The position numbers and the translations under genes were made by a program. Shown here one piece after another: positions 53,236 to 62,556 of a stretch of DNA of 64,000 nucleotides. The stretch lies in contig NZ_BCUF01000029.1 of NCBI RefSeq assembly GCF_001591145.1, positions 1-64,000 of the forward strand. Reading direction: 5' to 3'. This DNA is from Vibrio harveyi NBRC 15634 = ATCC 14126 = KCTC 12724. Its GTDB lineage: Bacteria; Pseudomonadota; Gammaproteobacteria; Enterobacterales; Vibrionaceae. The notes under the pieces are model-generated. The model did not search any database. It had not been told where the DNA came from and saw nothing but the letters and a program-made list of their open reading frames with translations. Each line of letters opens with the position of its first letter. Positions within the stretch are counted from its first letter, which is position 1.

Positions 53236-53286
53236 TGGTACTATAAACCATAGTAAAAATCCCTGTTGAATGTAAAAAGCGAAACA

Positions 53287-54099
53287 ATGAAAAATCAGCC
53301 GCTCCTTATCGAACAATCTGCAGATTCATGTGGCATTACGCTGCGCTCAATGTGGGATGTACATGCCGACATGAACTACCACATCAAATGGCCAAGAGAC
53401 CGTATGTTGCCTATGCTTCCGAATGCTATTGTGGCGGTATACACCATCCAAGGCAGTGGATGCATCAAGATGAAGAGCGGAAAAATTCTCACGGTTTCTG
53501 CACCAAGTGTGACCTTCATCGACAGTAGAAACATCGATAGTTACTGGACAAATGGAATCGTTTGGAATCTAAACTGGTTCGAGTTTTTGATGCAGGGCGT
53601 AACCCCGATTCCTTTTGAAGAGCCTATCGCATTAAAGAACGACGATTACCCAAGCATTCTTTCGGAAGTGAAAGCGCTTATTGCCTCTAAGTCACCGATA
53701 AAACTCAATGCCGCAGTCGCAGGCTTTGGGTTTGTTTTCTATAAATGGCTCACCTTAATTGACCAATCGAAATCTATGACCAGTCAAGAAAAAACGGTCC
53801 ATGAAATCGTGGCAAAAATGAGTGAAAATATCGGTGAGAATATTGCGATAAAGCAGTTTGCGCAGGAAGCAGGCTATACAGAACAGTACTTAAGAAAACT
53901 CTTCCTAAAATACCTCAACGTGACCCCAAAGCAGTACTACCTGAAGCTGAAACTCGACGCGAGCATGATGATGCTCAAACGCTCCGGAACCAATGTAAAA
54001 CGCGTCGCTTTCGAACTCGGCTTCAACGACAGTTTCCATTTCAGTCGCGCGTTTAAAAAACAGTTTGGTGTTTGCCCATCAAAAGCAAACGAAGTCTGA
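53287..54099 (+). CDS. AraC-family regulator of the sulfated-polymer locus
   Basis: About 270 residues from the ATG at 53287 (a second ATG at 53266 is possible). The N-terminal part (about 15-140) is a cupin-like sensor (AVYTIQGSGCIKMKSGK). The C-terminal AraC domain (about 170-265) has AIKQFAQEAGYTEQYLRKLF and VAFELGFNDSFHFSRAFKKQ. Divergent from the sulfatase gene; likely a local activator that responds to a sugar product. Confidence 0.87.
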   Translation: MKNQPLLIEQSADSCGITLRSMWDVHADMNYHIKWPRDRMLPMLPNAIVAVYTIQGSGCIKMKSGKILTVSAPSVTFIDSRNIDSYWTNGIVWNLNWFEFLMQGVTPIPFEEPIALKNDDYPSILSEVKALIASKSPIKLNAAVAGFGFVFYKWLTLIDQSKSMTSQEKTVHEIVAKMSENIGENIAIKQFAQEAGYTEQYLRKLFLKYLNVTPKQYYLKLKLDASMMMLKRSGTNVKRVAFELGFNDSFHFSRAFKKQFGVCPSKANEV

Positions 54100-54172
54100 T
54101 GGGCAAAGGTTTTGTGGAGTATTAAGCTCTTAACCGTGGATGACTAGGGGCTATTCGAAAGGTCAACAGACA

Positions 54173-54754
54173 CTAATGGTTTAGTGGCCAGTTTGAGAAA
54201 TAAATATGATCCGCTTGCCAATCAACGTCTTTGTTGTCTTGGAACAGCTTCGCAGCAACCGTAAAAGCAAACTCAAAGCTCACCCCTAACCCTTTCGCAC
54301 TGATGAAAGGAGCGTCGACAACCACAGGCTGATCAACATATACGCCATCAGAAAAGTTCTTCTCTAGACCACCACCCGTTGTGTAATGGTGCTGCCCTAG
54401 AAGCTTGTTTGCTGCCAGTACTTTGGCACCGGATGAACACAGTGCACAGATCCACTTATCTTCTGCGATATGTATTTTTAGAAACTCAATCACTTTGCTG
54501 CTGCACGTCAAATTGTCCGTGCCCATTGGACCGCCCGGCATCATCACCGCATCGTACAGCTCTGCACTTTTTTCTGACAGCAAGTAGTCTGCAGAAATCA
54601 ACGTTTTGAAATAGGAGCTCAATGGTTTGCGATCGTGGATTGATAATACGTCCACTTCAATTTTGAGTCGGCGCATAATATCAATAAAGACCACCGCTTC
54701 TGCCTCTTCAAAACCATCCGCTAATAAAACGGCAACACGTTTAGTCTCCGCCAT
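54173..54754 (-). CDS. DJ-1/PfpI-family protein in the KDG operon
   Basis: A 193-residue ThiJ/PfpI-fold protein. It has the Glu-containing LLADGFEEAEAVVFID (about 10-25) and the nucleophile-elbow cysteine in WICALCSSGAKVL (about 96-108). Family members act as glyoxalase III-type or protein/nucleotide deglycases or chaperones. The start ATG overlaps the stop of the aldolase by one base (TAATG), so the two are translationally coupled. A role in handling reactive dicarbonyl products of uronate catabolism is possible but inferred from position. Confidence 0.85.
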   Translation of the reverse strand: MAETKRVAVLLADGFEEAEAVVFIDIMRRLKIEVDVLSIHDRKPLSSYFKTLISADYLLSEKSAELYDAVMMPGGPMGTDNLTCSSKVIEFLKIHIAEDKWICALCSSGAKVLAANKLLGQHHYTTGGGLEKNFSDGVYVDQPVVVDAPFISAKGLGVSFEFAFTVAAKLFQDNKDVDWQADHIYFSNWPLNH

Positions 54755-55395
54755 TACTGCTTCTCCTGTTGATTAACCACCTTCACGGCTTCTCTCGTTA
54801 AGCGCCCTATTTCTTCCCAGTCTTGGTTTTCAATTAATGATTGGGGCACCATCCATGTACCACCACATGCCACCGTATTCGGTAACGTTAAGTACTGATT
54901 GATATTGCCTTCGTTCACCCCGCCAGTTGGCATGAACTGCACATCTTTATAAGGACCAGAAAGGGCTTTGAGCATGGCAACACCACCTGCAGCCTCTGCA
55001 GGGAAAAACTTCATTAAACGAACGCCTTGCTGTCGTGCTTGCTCCAACTCGCTCGGAGTACAAACGCCTGGAATAAATGGAATGCCTTTAGCAGCACACG
55101 CTTGCAAAGTATCTGGGTTAAAGCCCGGCGCTACAATAAATGACGCCCCAGCTAGAGTCGCTTGCTCGACTTGCTCTGCATCCAAAACTGTACCAGCACC
55201 AATATACATATCAGGCTGAGCAACGCTCAGTAGTGCAATAGCCTCCGCCGCAGCTGGGGTTCTAAACGTGATTTCAATGACGTTCAAGCCATTGTCAGAT
55301 AAGGCTTTGCCTAACGAGAGTACATCTTCAGCGCGCTCAATCGCGACTACAGGAATTACTTTATAAGACGCAAGTTTTGCACCTAAATTATTCAT
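54754..55395 (-). CDS. eda: KDPG aldolase Eda (copy 2)
   Basis: A 213-residue class-I aldolase paralogous to the one at 40913. E41 (IEITFR), GAGTVLDAEQ (67-76) and the Schiff-base K129 (LMKFFPAEAAGG) are intact. It is encoded between kdgK copy 2 (8 bp overlap) and the DJ-1 gene (1 bp overlap), one tight minus-strand operon that finishes the uronate pathway of the sulfated-polymer locus. Confidence 0.94.
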   Translation of the reverse strand: MNNLGAKLASYKVIPVVAIERAEDVLSLGKALSDNGLNVIEITFRTPAAAEAIALLSVAQPDMYIGAGTVLDAEQVEQATLAGASFIVAPGFNPDTLQACAAKGIPFIPGVCTPSELEQARQQGVRLMKFFPAEAAGGVAMLKALSGPYKDVQFMPTGGVNEGNINQYLTLPNTVACGGTWMVPQSLIENQDWEEIGRLTREAVKVVNQQEKQ

Positions 55396-56335
55396 ACAAT
55401 TTGTCTCTTAATAGATCAGTTATTGGTGACGGTACAATGGCACCTTTATATTGAATGACTTTGCTAGCCAATAAGTTGCCAATTTGACATGACGTGCCGA
55501 GCTCTAAACCTTCGCTTATTCCCCAAATAAAGCCTGCATTGAACGAGTCACCAGCTGAGGTGGTATCAATCACTTTTTCCACCGAGCTAGCAGGATGATG
55601 GATCACAGAATTGTTCCAGTTTGCTAAAGATCCGACACTGCAACCGTCCGCTCCTTGCTTGATAACGACGACCGCTTTGCTTTGCTGATTGAGTCGTTGA
55701 ATGGTGCTCTCGAGGCTTTTATCGCCCCACAGTGCCTGTTCATCATCGCTGGTTAGCAATAAGTAATCGCTGATGTTGACGATGGCTTGATACCAATGTT
55801 GAGCATCGAGCCTACTGCTCCATAAACTCGGACGATAATTGCTATCGAAAATAACTCGAGCCCCACGGTGGCGAGCATCTGTCAAAATCGAGATAAGTTT
55901 GGCGCGGTCCTCGTCATCTAAAATGGCAAGAGAAATGCCCGATAGATAAAGAAAATCAAAGGACATAAGCGCTTGTTCAATCTTTGAAAATTGCTCATGC
56001 TTGAGTAATTGAGACGCCGCCGATTGATGTCGCCAATAAGCGAAACTGCGCTCTCCAGCATCATCTAATTGGATCATGTAAAGCCCGGTTGGATGTGCTG
56101 GGTCAATCAATACATATTGAGTATCAATCCCTTCTACTTGCCATTTTTCTGCCATGTGTTGAGAAATCGAATCTTCACCTAGCGCCGTGATATAGGCTGG
56201 CTTTAAATCAGGATTTAGGCGACTGAGATAAACCGCAGTATTTAATGTGTCACCACCATAGCTCTGAGTCATTTGCCCAAAAGGCTGCCCACTGAGCTCG
56301 ATCATACATTCGCCGATCAAGGCTATTTTTTTCAT
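55388..56335 (-). CDS. kdgK: 2-keto-3-deoxygluconate kinase KdgK (copy 2)
   Basis: About 315 residues from the ATG at 56335, where the protein lines up with copy 1 (MKKIALIGECMIELSGQPFG). An in-frame GTG three codons earlier is less likely. PfkB-family motifs: GLYMIQLDDAGERSFAYWR (about 92-110) and the catalytic DTTSAGDSFNAGFIWG (about 260-275). It phosphorylates KDG made by KduD. A terminator-like hairpin lies between it and kduD. Confidence 0.92.
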   Translation of the reverse strand: MKKIALIGECMIELSGQPFGQMTQSYGGDTLNTAVYLSRLNPDLKPAYITALGEDSISQHMAEKWQVEGIDTQYVLIDPAHPTGLYMIQLDDAGERSFAYWRHQSAASQLLKHEQFSKIEQALMSFDFLYLSGISLAILDDEDRAKLISILTDARHRGARVIFDSNYRPSLWSSRLDAQHWYQAIVNISDYLLLTSDDEQALWGDKSLESTIQRLNQQSKAVVVIKQGADGCSVGSLANWNNSVIHHPASSVEKVIDTTSAGDSFNAGFIWGISEGLELGTSCQIGNLLASKVIQYKGAIVPSPITDLLRDKLYE

Positions 56336-56394
56336 CGAAAACACCGAAAGTAACGTAACAATTCCGAAAGAAGCTCGGGAATAAAATCAGAAAG

Positions 56395-56420
56395 AAAATG
56401 CCTGCGAATGCAGGCATTTT
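56395..56420 (-). terminator. Hairpin terminator between kduD and kdgK
   Basis: A perfect AAAATGCCTGC/GCAGGCATTTT stem with a GAAT (ATTC) loop. On the minus strand it is followed by CTTTCTGATTTT. It would reduce read-through from kduD into kdgK-eda. Confidence 0.7.
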
Positions 56421-56433
56421 GGGAGTATCGGTA

Positions 56434-57186
56434 TTAGCGAGCGAGCCAGCCACCATCGACAGCTAACGTATAACCGTTCACGTAATCAGACGCTGGTGAC
56501 GCAAGGAAAATCACAGGACCCGCCAAGTCTTCAGGCAAACCCCAACGTTGTGCAGGGATACGCTCTAAGATCGCTTGGTTTCGATCTGCATCGGCGCGCA
56601 ATGCAGCGGTGTTATTGGTCGCCATGTAGCCTGGGGCAATCGCATTCACATTAATGTTGTGTGCTGCCCACTCGTTCGCCATTAAGCGGGTAATCCCCAT
56701 AACGCCACTTTTCGATGCTGTATAAGAAGGCACTCGAATACCGCCTTGGAAAGAGAGCATAGACGCCACGTTGATGATCTTCCCGCCGGTGCCTTGTGCG
56801 ATAAATTGTTTCGCAACCGCTTGAGACAAGAAGAACACCGACTTAACGTTAATGTCCATTACGTCGTCCCAATCTTGCTCAGAGAATTCCAACGCGTCAT
56901 TGCGACGAATAATGCCTGCATTGTTAACCAAGATATCGACACGACCAAACTCTGTCACAGCACGATCCACAATCGAGCTAATGTCATCCGTTTTCATCAA
57001 GTTCGCTCGGATATCGATGAATCGGCGACCTGTTGTTTGGATTTTTTCGATGGTTTCTGTCGGCTCAACAATATTCACACCAACAATGTCACACCCCGCT
57101 TGGGCTAGCCCTAAAGCCATGCCTTGCCCTAAGCCTGTATCGCAACCTGTCACAATCGCGACTTTATCTGTCAGTTTAAATTCCAT
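56434..57186 (-). CDS. kduD: 2-keto-3-deoxy-gluconate dehydrogenase KduD (SDR)
   Basis: A 250-residue short-chain dehydrogenase that reduces 2,5-diketo-3-deoxygluconate (DKII) to 2-keto-3-deoxygluconate. The NAD site GCDTGLGQGMALG (about 14-26), NNAG (88-91) and active-site SYTASKSGVMG with Tyr-x3-Lys (about 155-165) are clear, ending VDGGWLAR. Directly downstream of kduI (gap 9 bp), a diagnostic pair of unsaturated-uronate pathways. Confidence 0.94.
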   Translation of the reverse strand: MEFKLTDKVAIVTGCDTGLGQGMALGLAQAGCDIVGVNIVEPTETIEKIQTTGRRFIDIRANLMKTDDISSIVDRAVTEFGRVDILVNNAGIIRRNDALEFSEQDWDDVMDINVKSVFFLSQAVAKQFIAQGTGGKIINVASMLSFQGGIRVPSYTASKSGVMGITRLMANEWAAHNINVNAIAPGYMATNNTAALRADADRNQAILERIPAQRWGLPEDLAGPVIFLASPASDYVNGYTLAVDGGWLAR

Positions 57187-57195
57187 GTATTGCTC

Positions 57196-58029
57196 CTAGC
57201 GAAGATCCGTGGTTTTAATGTGGTCCATGTCGTCGAACGTTTGGTTCTCACCAACCATTCCCCAAATAAAGCTGTAGTTTTTGGTCCCCACGCCAGAGTG
57301 GATAGACCAACTCGGTGAGATAATCGCTTGCTCGTTGTGAACCAAAATATGGCGAGTCTCTGTTGGTTCACCCATCATATGGAACACAGCTTGCTCCGGT
57401 TGGATATCACAATACAAGTACACTTCCATACGGCGTTCATGTGTGTGACAAGGCATGGTGTTCCATAGGCTGCCAGCTTCCAGTTTGGTTAGCCCCATCA
57501 CTAGCTGACAGGTCTCAACCACATCTGGCACAATGTATTTATAAATGGTTCGTTCGTTACAGCTTTCACTATCTCCTAGCGTTACTGGCATCGCATCTGC
57601 CTGAGTGATTTTACGTGTAGGGTACGCAACATGAGCAGGTGCACTGTTGTAGTAAAATTTCGCAGGCTGACTTTCGCTTTCACTGCCAAATGACACCGAT
57701 TTTGCACCTTTACCAATGTATAACGCTTGTTGGTTTTCTAGCTCGTAAACCTCACCATCAACGTCAACGTAGCCCAAGCCACCGATGTTGATGATGCCCA
57801 TCTCACGGCGCTCTAGTAAGTAATCCACACCGAAATCTTTACCAATGCCATCGAAAGAAACTTTCTCTTGCTGCGGCATCACACCACCAAACAGAATGCG
57901 GTCGATATGACTGTACGTCATGGTGTAGCTGTCAGCCTCGAAGATGCTCTCAACAAGGAACTCCTCTCGTAACTGTTGAGTGTCTAGCGTTTTTGCGTGT
58001 GCTTTATGAATGCCTTGACGTGTGTTCAT
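57196..58029 (-). CDS. kduI: 5-keto-4-deoxyuronate isomerase KduI
   Basis: A 277-residue cupin enzyme from the ATG at 58029 (AGGTGA upstream; an in-frame ATG at 58047 would give 283). It converts 5-keto-4-deoxyuronate (from unsaturated uronic acids) to 2,5-diketo-3-deoxygluconate. The zinc-binding cupin motif PCHTHERRMEVYLY (about 192-205) and IISPSWSIHSGVGTKNYSF near the C-terminus are conserved. KduI handles products released by lyases plus GH88, so this locus targets lyase-generated unsaturated uronides. Confidence 0.95.
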   Translation of the reverse strand: MNTRQGIHKAHAKTLDTQQLREEFLVESIFEADSYTMTYSHIDRILFGGVMPQQEKVSFDGIGKDFGVDYLLERREMGIINIGGLGYVDVDGEVYELENQQALYIGKGAKSVSFGSESESQPAKFYYNSAPAHVAYPTRKITQADAMPVTLGDSESCNERTIYKYIVPDVVETCQLVMGLTKLEAGSLWNTMPCHTHERRMEVYLYCDIQPEQAVFHMMGEPTETRHILVHNEQAIISPSWSIHSGVGTKNYSFIWGMVGENQTFDDMDHIKTTDLR

Positions 58030-58043
58030 ATTTCTTTCACCTA

Positions 58044-59801
58044 TCATTGTGTAACACTTGCGATTTTTTGTTTATTTCCAAGGCTTTGAGAGTAAATCAA
58101 GCCTCCGACGGTCATGATGAACAGACCACAGATTAAGAAGTAATAAGCATGCTCGTTCGGAACTAAGAAGAATGCAGTGATGACGCCACCAAAGATCAGC
58201 GTTAAGCGACCCAAAATTCGACACTGCATCACATCAGACTCTTCCATGTCTGCTGGCGAGACAATTGGTGTCTTTTGATTCGTAAAGAACTGTTCGATCG
58301 CACTCTTTCTTTCCCCTTCAGGCGCTTTGTAGAACAAGCCTGTGCAAAGGAAGAAGCCAACCGTGATAATGGCGTGCATAAACTGGGTAATAACCACACC
58401 CAAGTCCCCAAGCTCACGTCCTGTTAGCGCTACGCCAATCGTTTCTGATACCCATTGAGCGTTAAAGACATTGTTACTGATTAAGCTAACCACGAAACCG
58501 AAACAAACGGTCGCCCAACCTGCCCAATCAGGAACACGTTTGATGAACATGCCAAGAGTTTGAGGGATCATCATCGGAATATTCACAAGACCCGCAAAGA
58601 TGATCATCATGGAGAACAAACTGATGCCACGTAATTCGTTAAGGAACAGCGCGAAGCCAATGACAATCAACCCCATCACACCAGTCGAAATCTTACTTGC
58701 GCGCAACTCTTGCTCTTCCGTCGCATCTTTGTTCAACATTGGCTTGTAGATAGATTTCACAAACGATGCAGCAACAAAGTTAATGCGTGAATCCAGTGTC
58801 GACATTGTTGCGGCGAACATTGCCGAAACCACTAACCCCACCATACCCGCAGGAAGAAGAACCTGAACTGCTGATAGATAAGCCGCTTGATTCGCTTTTG
58901 CACCTAGTTGTGGGTACATCCCCGCAAGGTCAAGACCTGCACTTGCAGACCACATTGGAGGGATAAACCACATCACGCTACCAAATGCGAACAACAGTGC
59001 GGTAAGGTAAGCCGCTTTTCGAGCTTGAGCCGAGTCCTTCACGCACAAGAAGCGAACTGACTGACCAATGTTGTTCATGTCGATGACACGTTGAATAAAG
59101 ATAGCGCCAATCCACAGTAGGAAGATTTCTTGGTAGTGGATGCCATTACCCGTCCAAAGCGCAGCCCCCTGCCAGTGATCAGTAATATCGGTAACGCTGT
59201 CTACGTTGTTCATCACCGCAATAAAGGTCACAACACTGATGGCAACAATCAATAGTGCCTGTAAGAAGTCACTTGAAACAACAGCCCAAGCCCCACCTGT
59301 AATGGTCATGAAAACAACGGCTGCACCTGTGATCACAATAGCCAATTGAATGTTGATACCAATCACCGCAGAGATGAAAATTGAAACTGCATACAGCGTA
59401 ATTGCACCACCCATCAGACCAGTGATCATGTAGATAAACGTGTAGAAACGCTCTGTCTTCGCACCGTAACGCTGACGAATCGCTTCCATCGGTGTAATTA
59501 CATTAAGCTGTCGAAAACGAGGGGCGAAAATACGCGCACAGATCAGATAGCCGATAATGTTAAAAACAAAAATCCAAACGACCGCAAAACCATCAATGTA
59601 AGCTTTACCTGCCGCGCCAGTGAAGGTCCAAGCACTGAACGTAGTCATAAAGGCACTAGAGCCCGCCATCCACCAGACCATCTTGCCGCCTCCACGGAAA
59701 TAATCGCTGGTATTGGCAACTTGCTTACGGAAAATAAACCCAAGCAAGACCATGAAAATAAAATAAAAAACAATCGCGCTAATATCGTATCCAGAAATCA
59801 T
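58044..59801 (-). CDS. Sodium:solute symporter (SSS family)
   Basis: A 585-residue membrane protein with about 13-14 helices. N-terminal SAIVFYFIFMVLLGFIFRK and FRGGGKMVWWMAGSSAFMTT (about 35-54, SSS signature region) are typical, and an extended C-terminal tail is present. It is encoded between GH88 and kduI, so it probably imports unsaturated, perhaps sulfated, uronide oligosaccharides or their monosaccharides. No signal-peptide enzymes are next to it, which supports whole-disaccharide import. Confidence 0.88.
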   Translation of the reverse strand: MISGYDISAIVFYFIFMVLLGFIFRKQVANTSDYFRGGGKMVWWMAGSSAFMTTFSAWTFTGAAGKAYIDGFAVVWIFVFNIIGYLICARIFAPRFRQLNVITPMEAIRQRYGAKTERFYTFIYMITGLMGGAITLYAVSIFISAVIGINIQLAIVITGAAVVFMTITGGAWAVVSSDFLQALLIVAISVVTFIAVMNNVDSVTDITDHWQGAALWTGNGIHYQEIFLLWIGAIFIQRVIDMNNIGQSVRFLCVKDSAQARKAAYLTALLFAFGSVMWFIPPMWSASAGLDLAGMYPQLGAKANQAAYLSAVQVLLPAGMVGLVVSAMFAATMSTLDSRINFVAASFVKSIYKPMLNKDATEEQELRASKISTGVMGLIVIGFALFLNELRGISLFSMMIIFAGLVNIPMMIPQTLGMFIKRVPDWAGWATVCFGFVVSLISNNVFNAQWVSETIGVALTGRELGDLGVVITQFMHAIITVGFFLCTGLFYKAPEGERKSAIEQFFTNQKTPIVSPADMEESDVMQCRILGRLTLIFGGVITAFFLVPNEHAYYFLICGLFIMTVGGLIYSQSLGNKQKIASVTQ

Positions 59802-59812
59802 TATCAGTTTCC

Positions 59813-60973
59813 TTACCAGAAGTAGCGTTGATGACCGCAGATACGCATCAATGCTTCGAGATAGTAGTAATCACCGTACGGCAGCATGTTGTTTGCCATG
59901 TCTTTTGCGACAAACGATGCGCCTTGAGAAAGTAAGCCATGAGCAGAAGGGTCTGCCGTTAGATCGCATTGTTCGATCAATCCTTGAACTAAATGCATGC
60001 CCCATTGCTCGAAGAAATCACGCTCTTGCTCGTCCTCACAAAGGCTCGCAATCAACAAGAAGCCTGCTGCTGTAATAGCCCCCGCCGAACTGTCTTTGTA
60101 TGGGTGCTCAGACTCTGGTAAACGGTAATCCCATACAGGAACCGCATCATCTTGCAGGTAAGGCGTGACAAACAGCGCTAGCTTTTTCGCAAGCGCCAAA
60201 AACTCAGGATTCTTGGTATAAAGGTAGGTTTGAGCAAAACCATGAATAGCCCACGACTGACCTCGAGCCCAGCAAGAGTCATCTGCATATCCTTGAAAGG
60301 TTTCACCTTTGATTGGCGTTTGAGTCAGCGGATCAAAGTTAAAGGTATGAAAAGTAGAGAAATCATCACGAACAATATGCTTAGCCATTGTTTTTGAGTG
60401 ATTAATTGCTGCATCTTTTAATACATCACTATTGGTTTGATTTGCAGCCCAAAAAAGCAGCGCCGTATTTTGTAGCGAGTCGATAATTGTTTTTCCCTGA
60501 GTTTTTTCAGGACCAAGAATGTGAGTTTCATTCCATGCAACAATATATTGACCAAGTCGACGGTAGCGTTGATATAAACTATGAGCAGCTTCTATACCCA
60601 TTGATTTATATTCTTCATCTTCGGTTAACATATAACCAGCAACGCAACTTAATGAATATTGAAAACCTAAATCATGATCATGCCAATTTGGGTTGATAAG
60701 TAATTCTTTAAAATAAGGTTTACGCATATTTGCGCTATTTTTGAACGTCTCATCACCTGTCAGCTGGTAGCAAAGCCACAACTGACCCGTCCAAAATGAA
60801 GAAACCCAATCTGAAGGACCACAGTATCGCCATGTACCATCTTCATTGCCGATCTTAGGGTTATTAATGCCAATACGAGGGATATTATTTTTAATTGAAG
60901 CAACAGCCTTTGTTAATTGCTCTTCAAAATTAGTGCTTTTATACCTTTTTGAGGGATATGCATGTTCTATCAT
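59813..60973 (-). CDS. GH88 unsaturated glucuronyl hydrolase
   Basis: A 386-residue (alpha/alpha)6-barrel enzyme that hydrates and releases the 4,5-unsaturated uronic acid from lyase-generated oligosaccharides. WRYCGPSDWVSSFWTGQLWL (about 48-67), NWHDHDLGFQYSLS (catalytic Asp near 100), and CWARGQSWAIHGFAQTYLYT (about 233-252) are GH88/UGL hallmarks. There is no signal peptide, so it acts in the cytoplasm. First gene of the GH88-SSS-KduI-KduD operon, with a CRP site upstream. It could act on chondroitin, heparin, hyaluronan or ulvan-type fragments. Confidence 0.9.
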   Translation of the reverse strand: MIEHAYPSKRYKSTNFEEQLTKAVASIKNNIPRIGINNPKIGNEDGTWRYCGPSDWVSSFWTGQLWLCYQLTGDETFKNSANMRKPYFKELLINPNWHDHDLGFQYSLSCVAGYMLTEDEEYKSMGIEAAHSLYQRYRRLGQYIVAWNETHILGPEKTQGKTIIDSLQNTALLFWAANQTNSDVLKDAAINHSKTMAKHIVRDDFSTFHTFNFDPLTQTPIKGETFQGYADDSCWARGQSWAIHGFAQTYLYTKNPEFLALAKKLALFVTPYLQDDAVPVWDYRLPESEHPYKDSSAGAITAAGFLLIASLCEDEQERDFFEQWGMHLVQGLIEQCDLTADPSAHGLLSQGASFVAKDMANNMLPYGDYYYLEALMRICGHQRYFW

Positions 60974-61301
60974 TGCGACTCGTTCCAGGTTGATTATTTT
61001 ATTTCACGTATTTTTTATCTGGAGCCAGTTTATGAAGATATGAGAGCTTCATTCAATGTGTAAAAACATGCAAAAATGAAAAAAAAGAAACTACTTCGGT
61101 AATTTTCCTTATTTAGGTAACAATTTGTGAATAATGTCACAGAGCCAATAATTGAGGGCGATCACGCTTATAATATATGAATCAATAGAGTTTCATTTTT
61201 TGCATCCCTCAGCAATTTTCTTCATTCAAATAAAAAAAATAATCACTTAATTTCTGTTGTGACTTTCGTCTTTGAAAAATAAATAGAACAAGGAAATTAA
61301 T
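60974..61301. other. 328 bp divergent control region of GH88 and the porin
   Basis: A strongly AT-rich region. It contains a perfect CRP palindrome (61126-61141) and a TATAAT at 61169-61174 placed to serve the plus-strand porin promoter. No UxuR-type ATTGGT palindrome is seen here, so this locus is controlled differently from the first hexuronate locus. Confidence 0.55.
61126..61141. promoter_or_regulatory. Perfect CRP site, GH88/porin divergent region
   Basis: TGTGAATAATGTCACA matches all ten specified bases of TGTGA-N6-TCACA. It lies about 48 bp before the start predicted from TATAAT (61169-61174) and can act on both operons. Confidence 0.85.
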
Positions 61302-62549
61302 GTGAACCACTCTACGATCAAAACCTCTCTTCTCATGACATCAATTGCCTTATGCAGCCAAGGTGTTGCTGCGCAAGATATCGATTTTTCTGGATATTTT
61401 CGTGCAGGTGCAGGTTCTAGCTCAAGCAATGGTGCGATGGTGTCTTACAACAAACAGAAACTTGGTCGCCTCGGCAACGAAGATGACATTTATCTGGGCT
61501 TAGGCTTGGGGACCCAGCTTGCGAAAACCGATCAATACGATGTCTATTTCCAATCTCGTTTTGTTTACCAGTCAGATGGTTCAAACGATTGGGAAGCCAT
61601 GGATGACAGCGATACTGACTTCATGTTCAAAGAAGTAAACGTAGCGGTGAAAGGACTGATACCTTCTCTACCAGAATCTACTGTATGGGCAGGTAAGCGC
61701 TACAACCAACGTCACGATAACCACATCATTGATACCTACTACTGGAATGTGTCTGGTACTGGTGGCGGTATTGATTACATTCCTGTTGGTGACGGTCTGT
61801 TGTCTGTCTCTGCCATCCGCTCAGATCGTAAAAGCCAAAACTTTGATGATCCAGGCACGAAGAACAACAAGCTCAACGTCAACATTTTCGACATTCGCTA
61901 TAAAGGCATCAAACTATGGGAAAACGCTGAGCTGGAAGTCGGTCTTGACTACGGTATGCCAAATGAGTCGGATGAATTTACGTTGCAAACCGAAGATGGT
62001 GTGATGGCTACTGGCTTGGTTACCTACGGCGGTAAATGGGGTAAGAACAATACGGTTTTCCAATACGGTACCAACGGCTTCTCCAAAGCGCTGTTTAACG
62101 ACCATGCAGGCAAAAACTACTTCGCAGAAGTGCAAAAAGATGCGTCCGCTTACCGAGTAATGAACTATGGCTTGTTGAAACTGACCAACGACGTTGTACT
62201 TGCTCACTCTCTGTTCTGGACCTCTTCAATTGACGATATCGAGATCAACCAGACCACAACACAAACGACTTTTTCAGCGGTTATTCGCCCTGAATACAGC
62301 TGGGACGACAACAATAAAACCGTACTCGAGCTAGGCTACTTCGATGCGACGACTGCCGATGACACCCCTCAATCAGCTAGCAAGGTAACACTTGCTCAAA
62401 CTTGGTCGCCATCTAAGAGCTTCTGGGCTCGCCCTGAACTGCGCGTATTCGCGACTTACTTCCAAGACTATGAAGACGATCATGCATTCGGTGATAACAA
62501 CGACACCGAATTCCAAGTCGGTATTCAAGTTGAAGGCTGGTTCAAATAA
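61302..62549 (+). CDS. LamB-family outer-membrane porin (sulfated-uronide locus)
   Basis: A 415-residue porin starting with GTG at 61302 (AAGGAAA 5-9 nt upstream). The signal peptide (MNHSTIKTSLLMTSIALCSQ, cleavage after VAA) precedes GYFRAGAGSSSSNGAM and KRYNQRHDNHIIDTYYWNVS, LamB-type loops, and it ends VEGWFK. It is shorter than the maltoporin at 10051 and probably specific for the oligosaccharide degraded by this locus. A good terminator separates it from the maturase gene. Confidence 0.85.
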   Translation: MNHSTIKTSLLMTSIALCSQGVAAQDIDFSGYFRAGAGSSSSNGAMVSYNKQKLGRLGNEDDIYLGLGLGTQLAKTDQYDVYFQSRFVYQSDGSNDWEAMDDSDTDFMFKEVNVAVKGLIPSLPESTVWAGKRYNQRHDNHIIDTYYWNVSGTGGGIDYIPVGDGLLSVSAIRSDRKSQNFDDPGTKNNKLNVNIFDIRYKGIKLWENAELEVGLDYGMPNESDEFTLQTEDGVMATGLVTYGGKWGKNNTVFQYGTNGFSKALFNDHAGKNYFAEVQKDASAYRVMNYGLLKLTNDVVLAHSLFWTSSIDDIEINQTTTQTTFSAVIRPEYSWDDNNKTVLELGYFDATTADDTPQSASKVTLAQTWSPSKSFWARPELRVFATYFQDYEDDHAFGDNNDTEFQVGIQVEGWFK

Positions 62550-62556
62550 GACAAAG

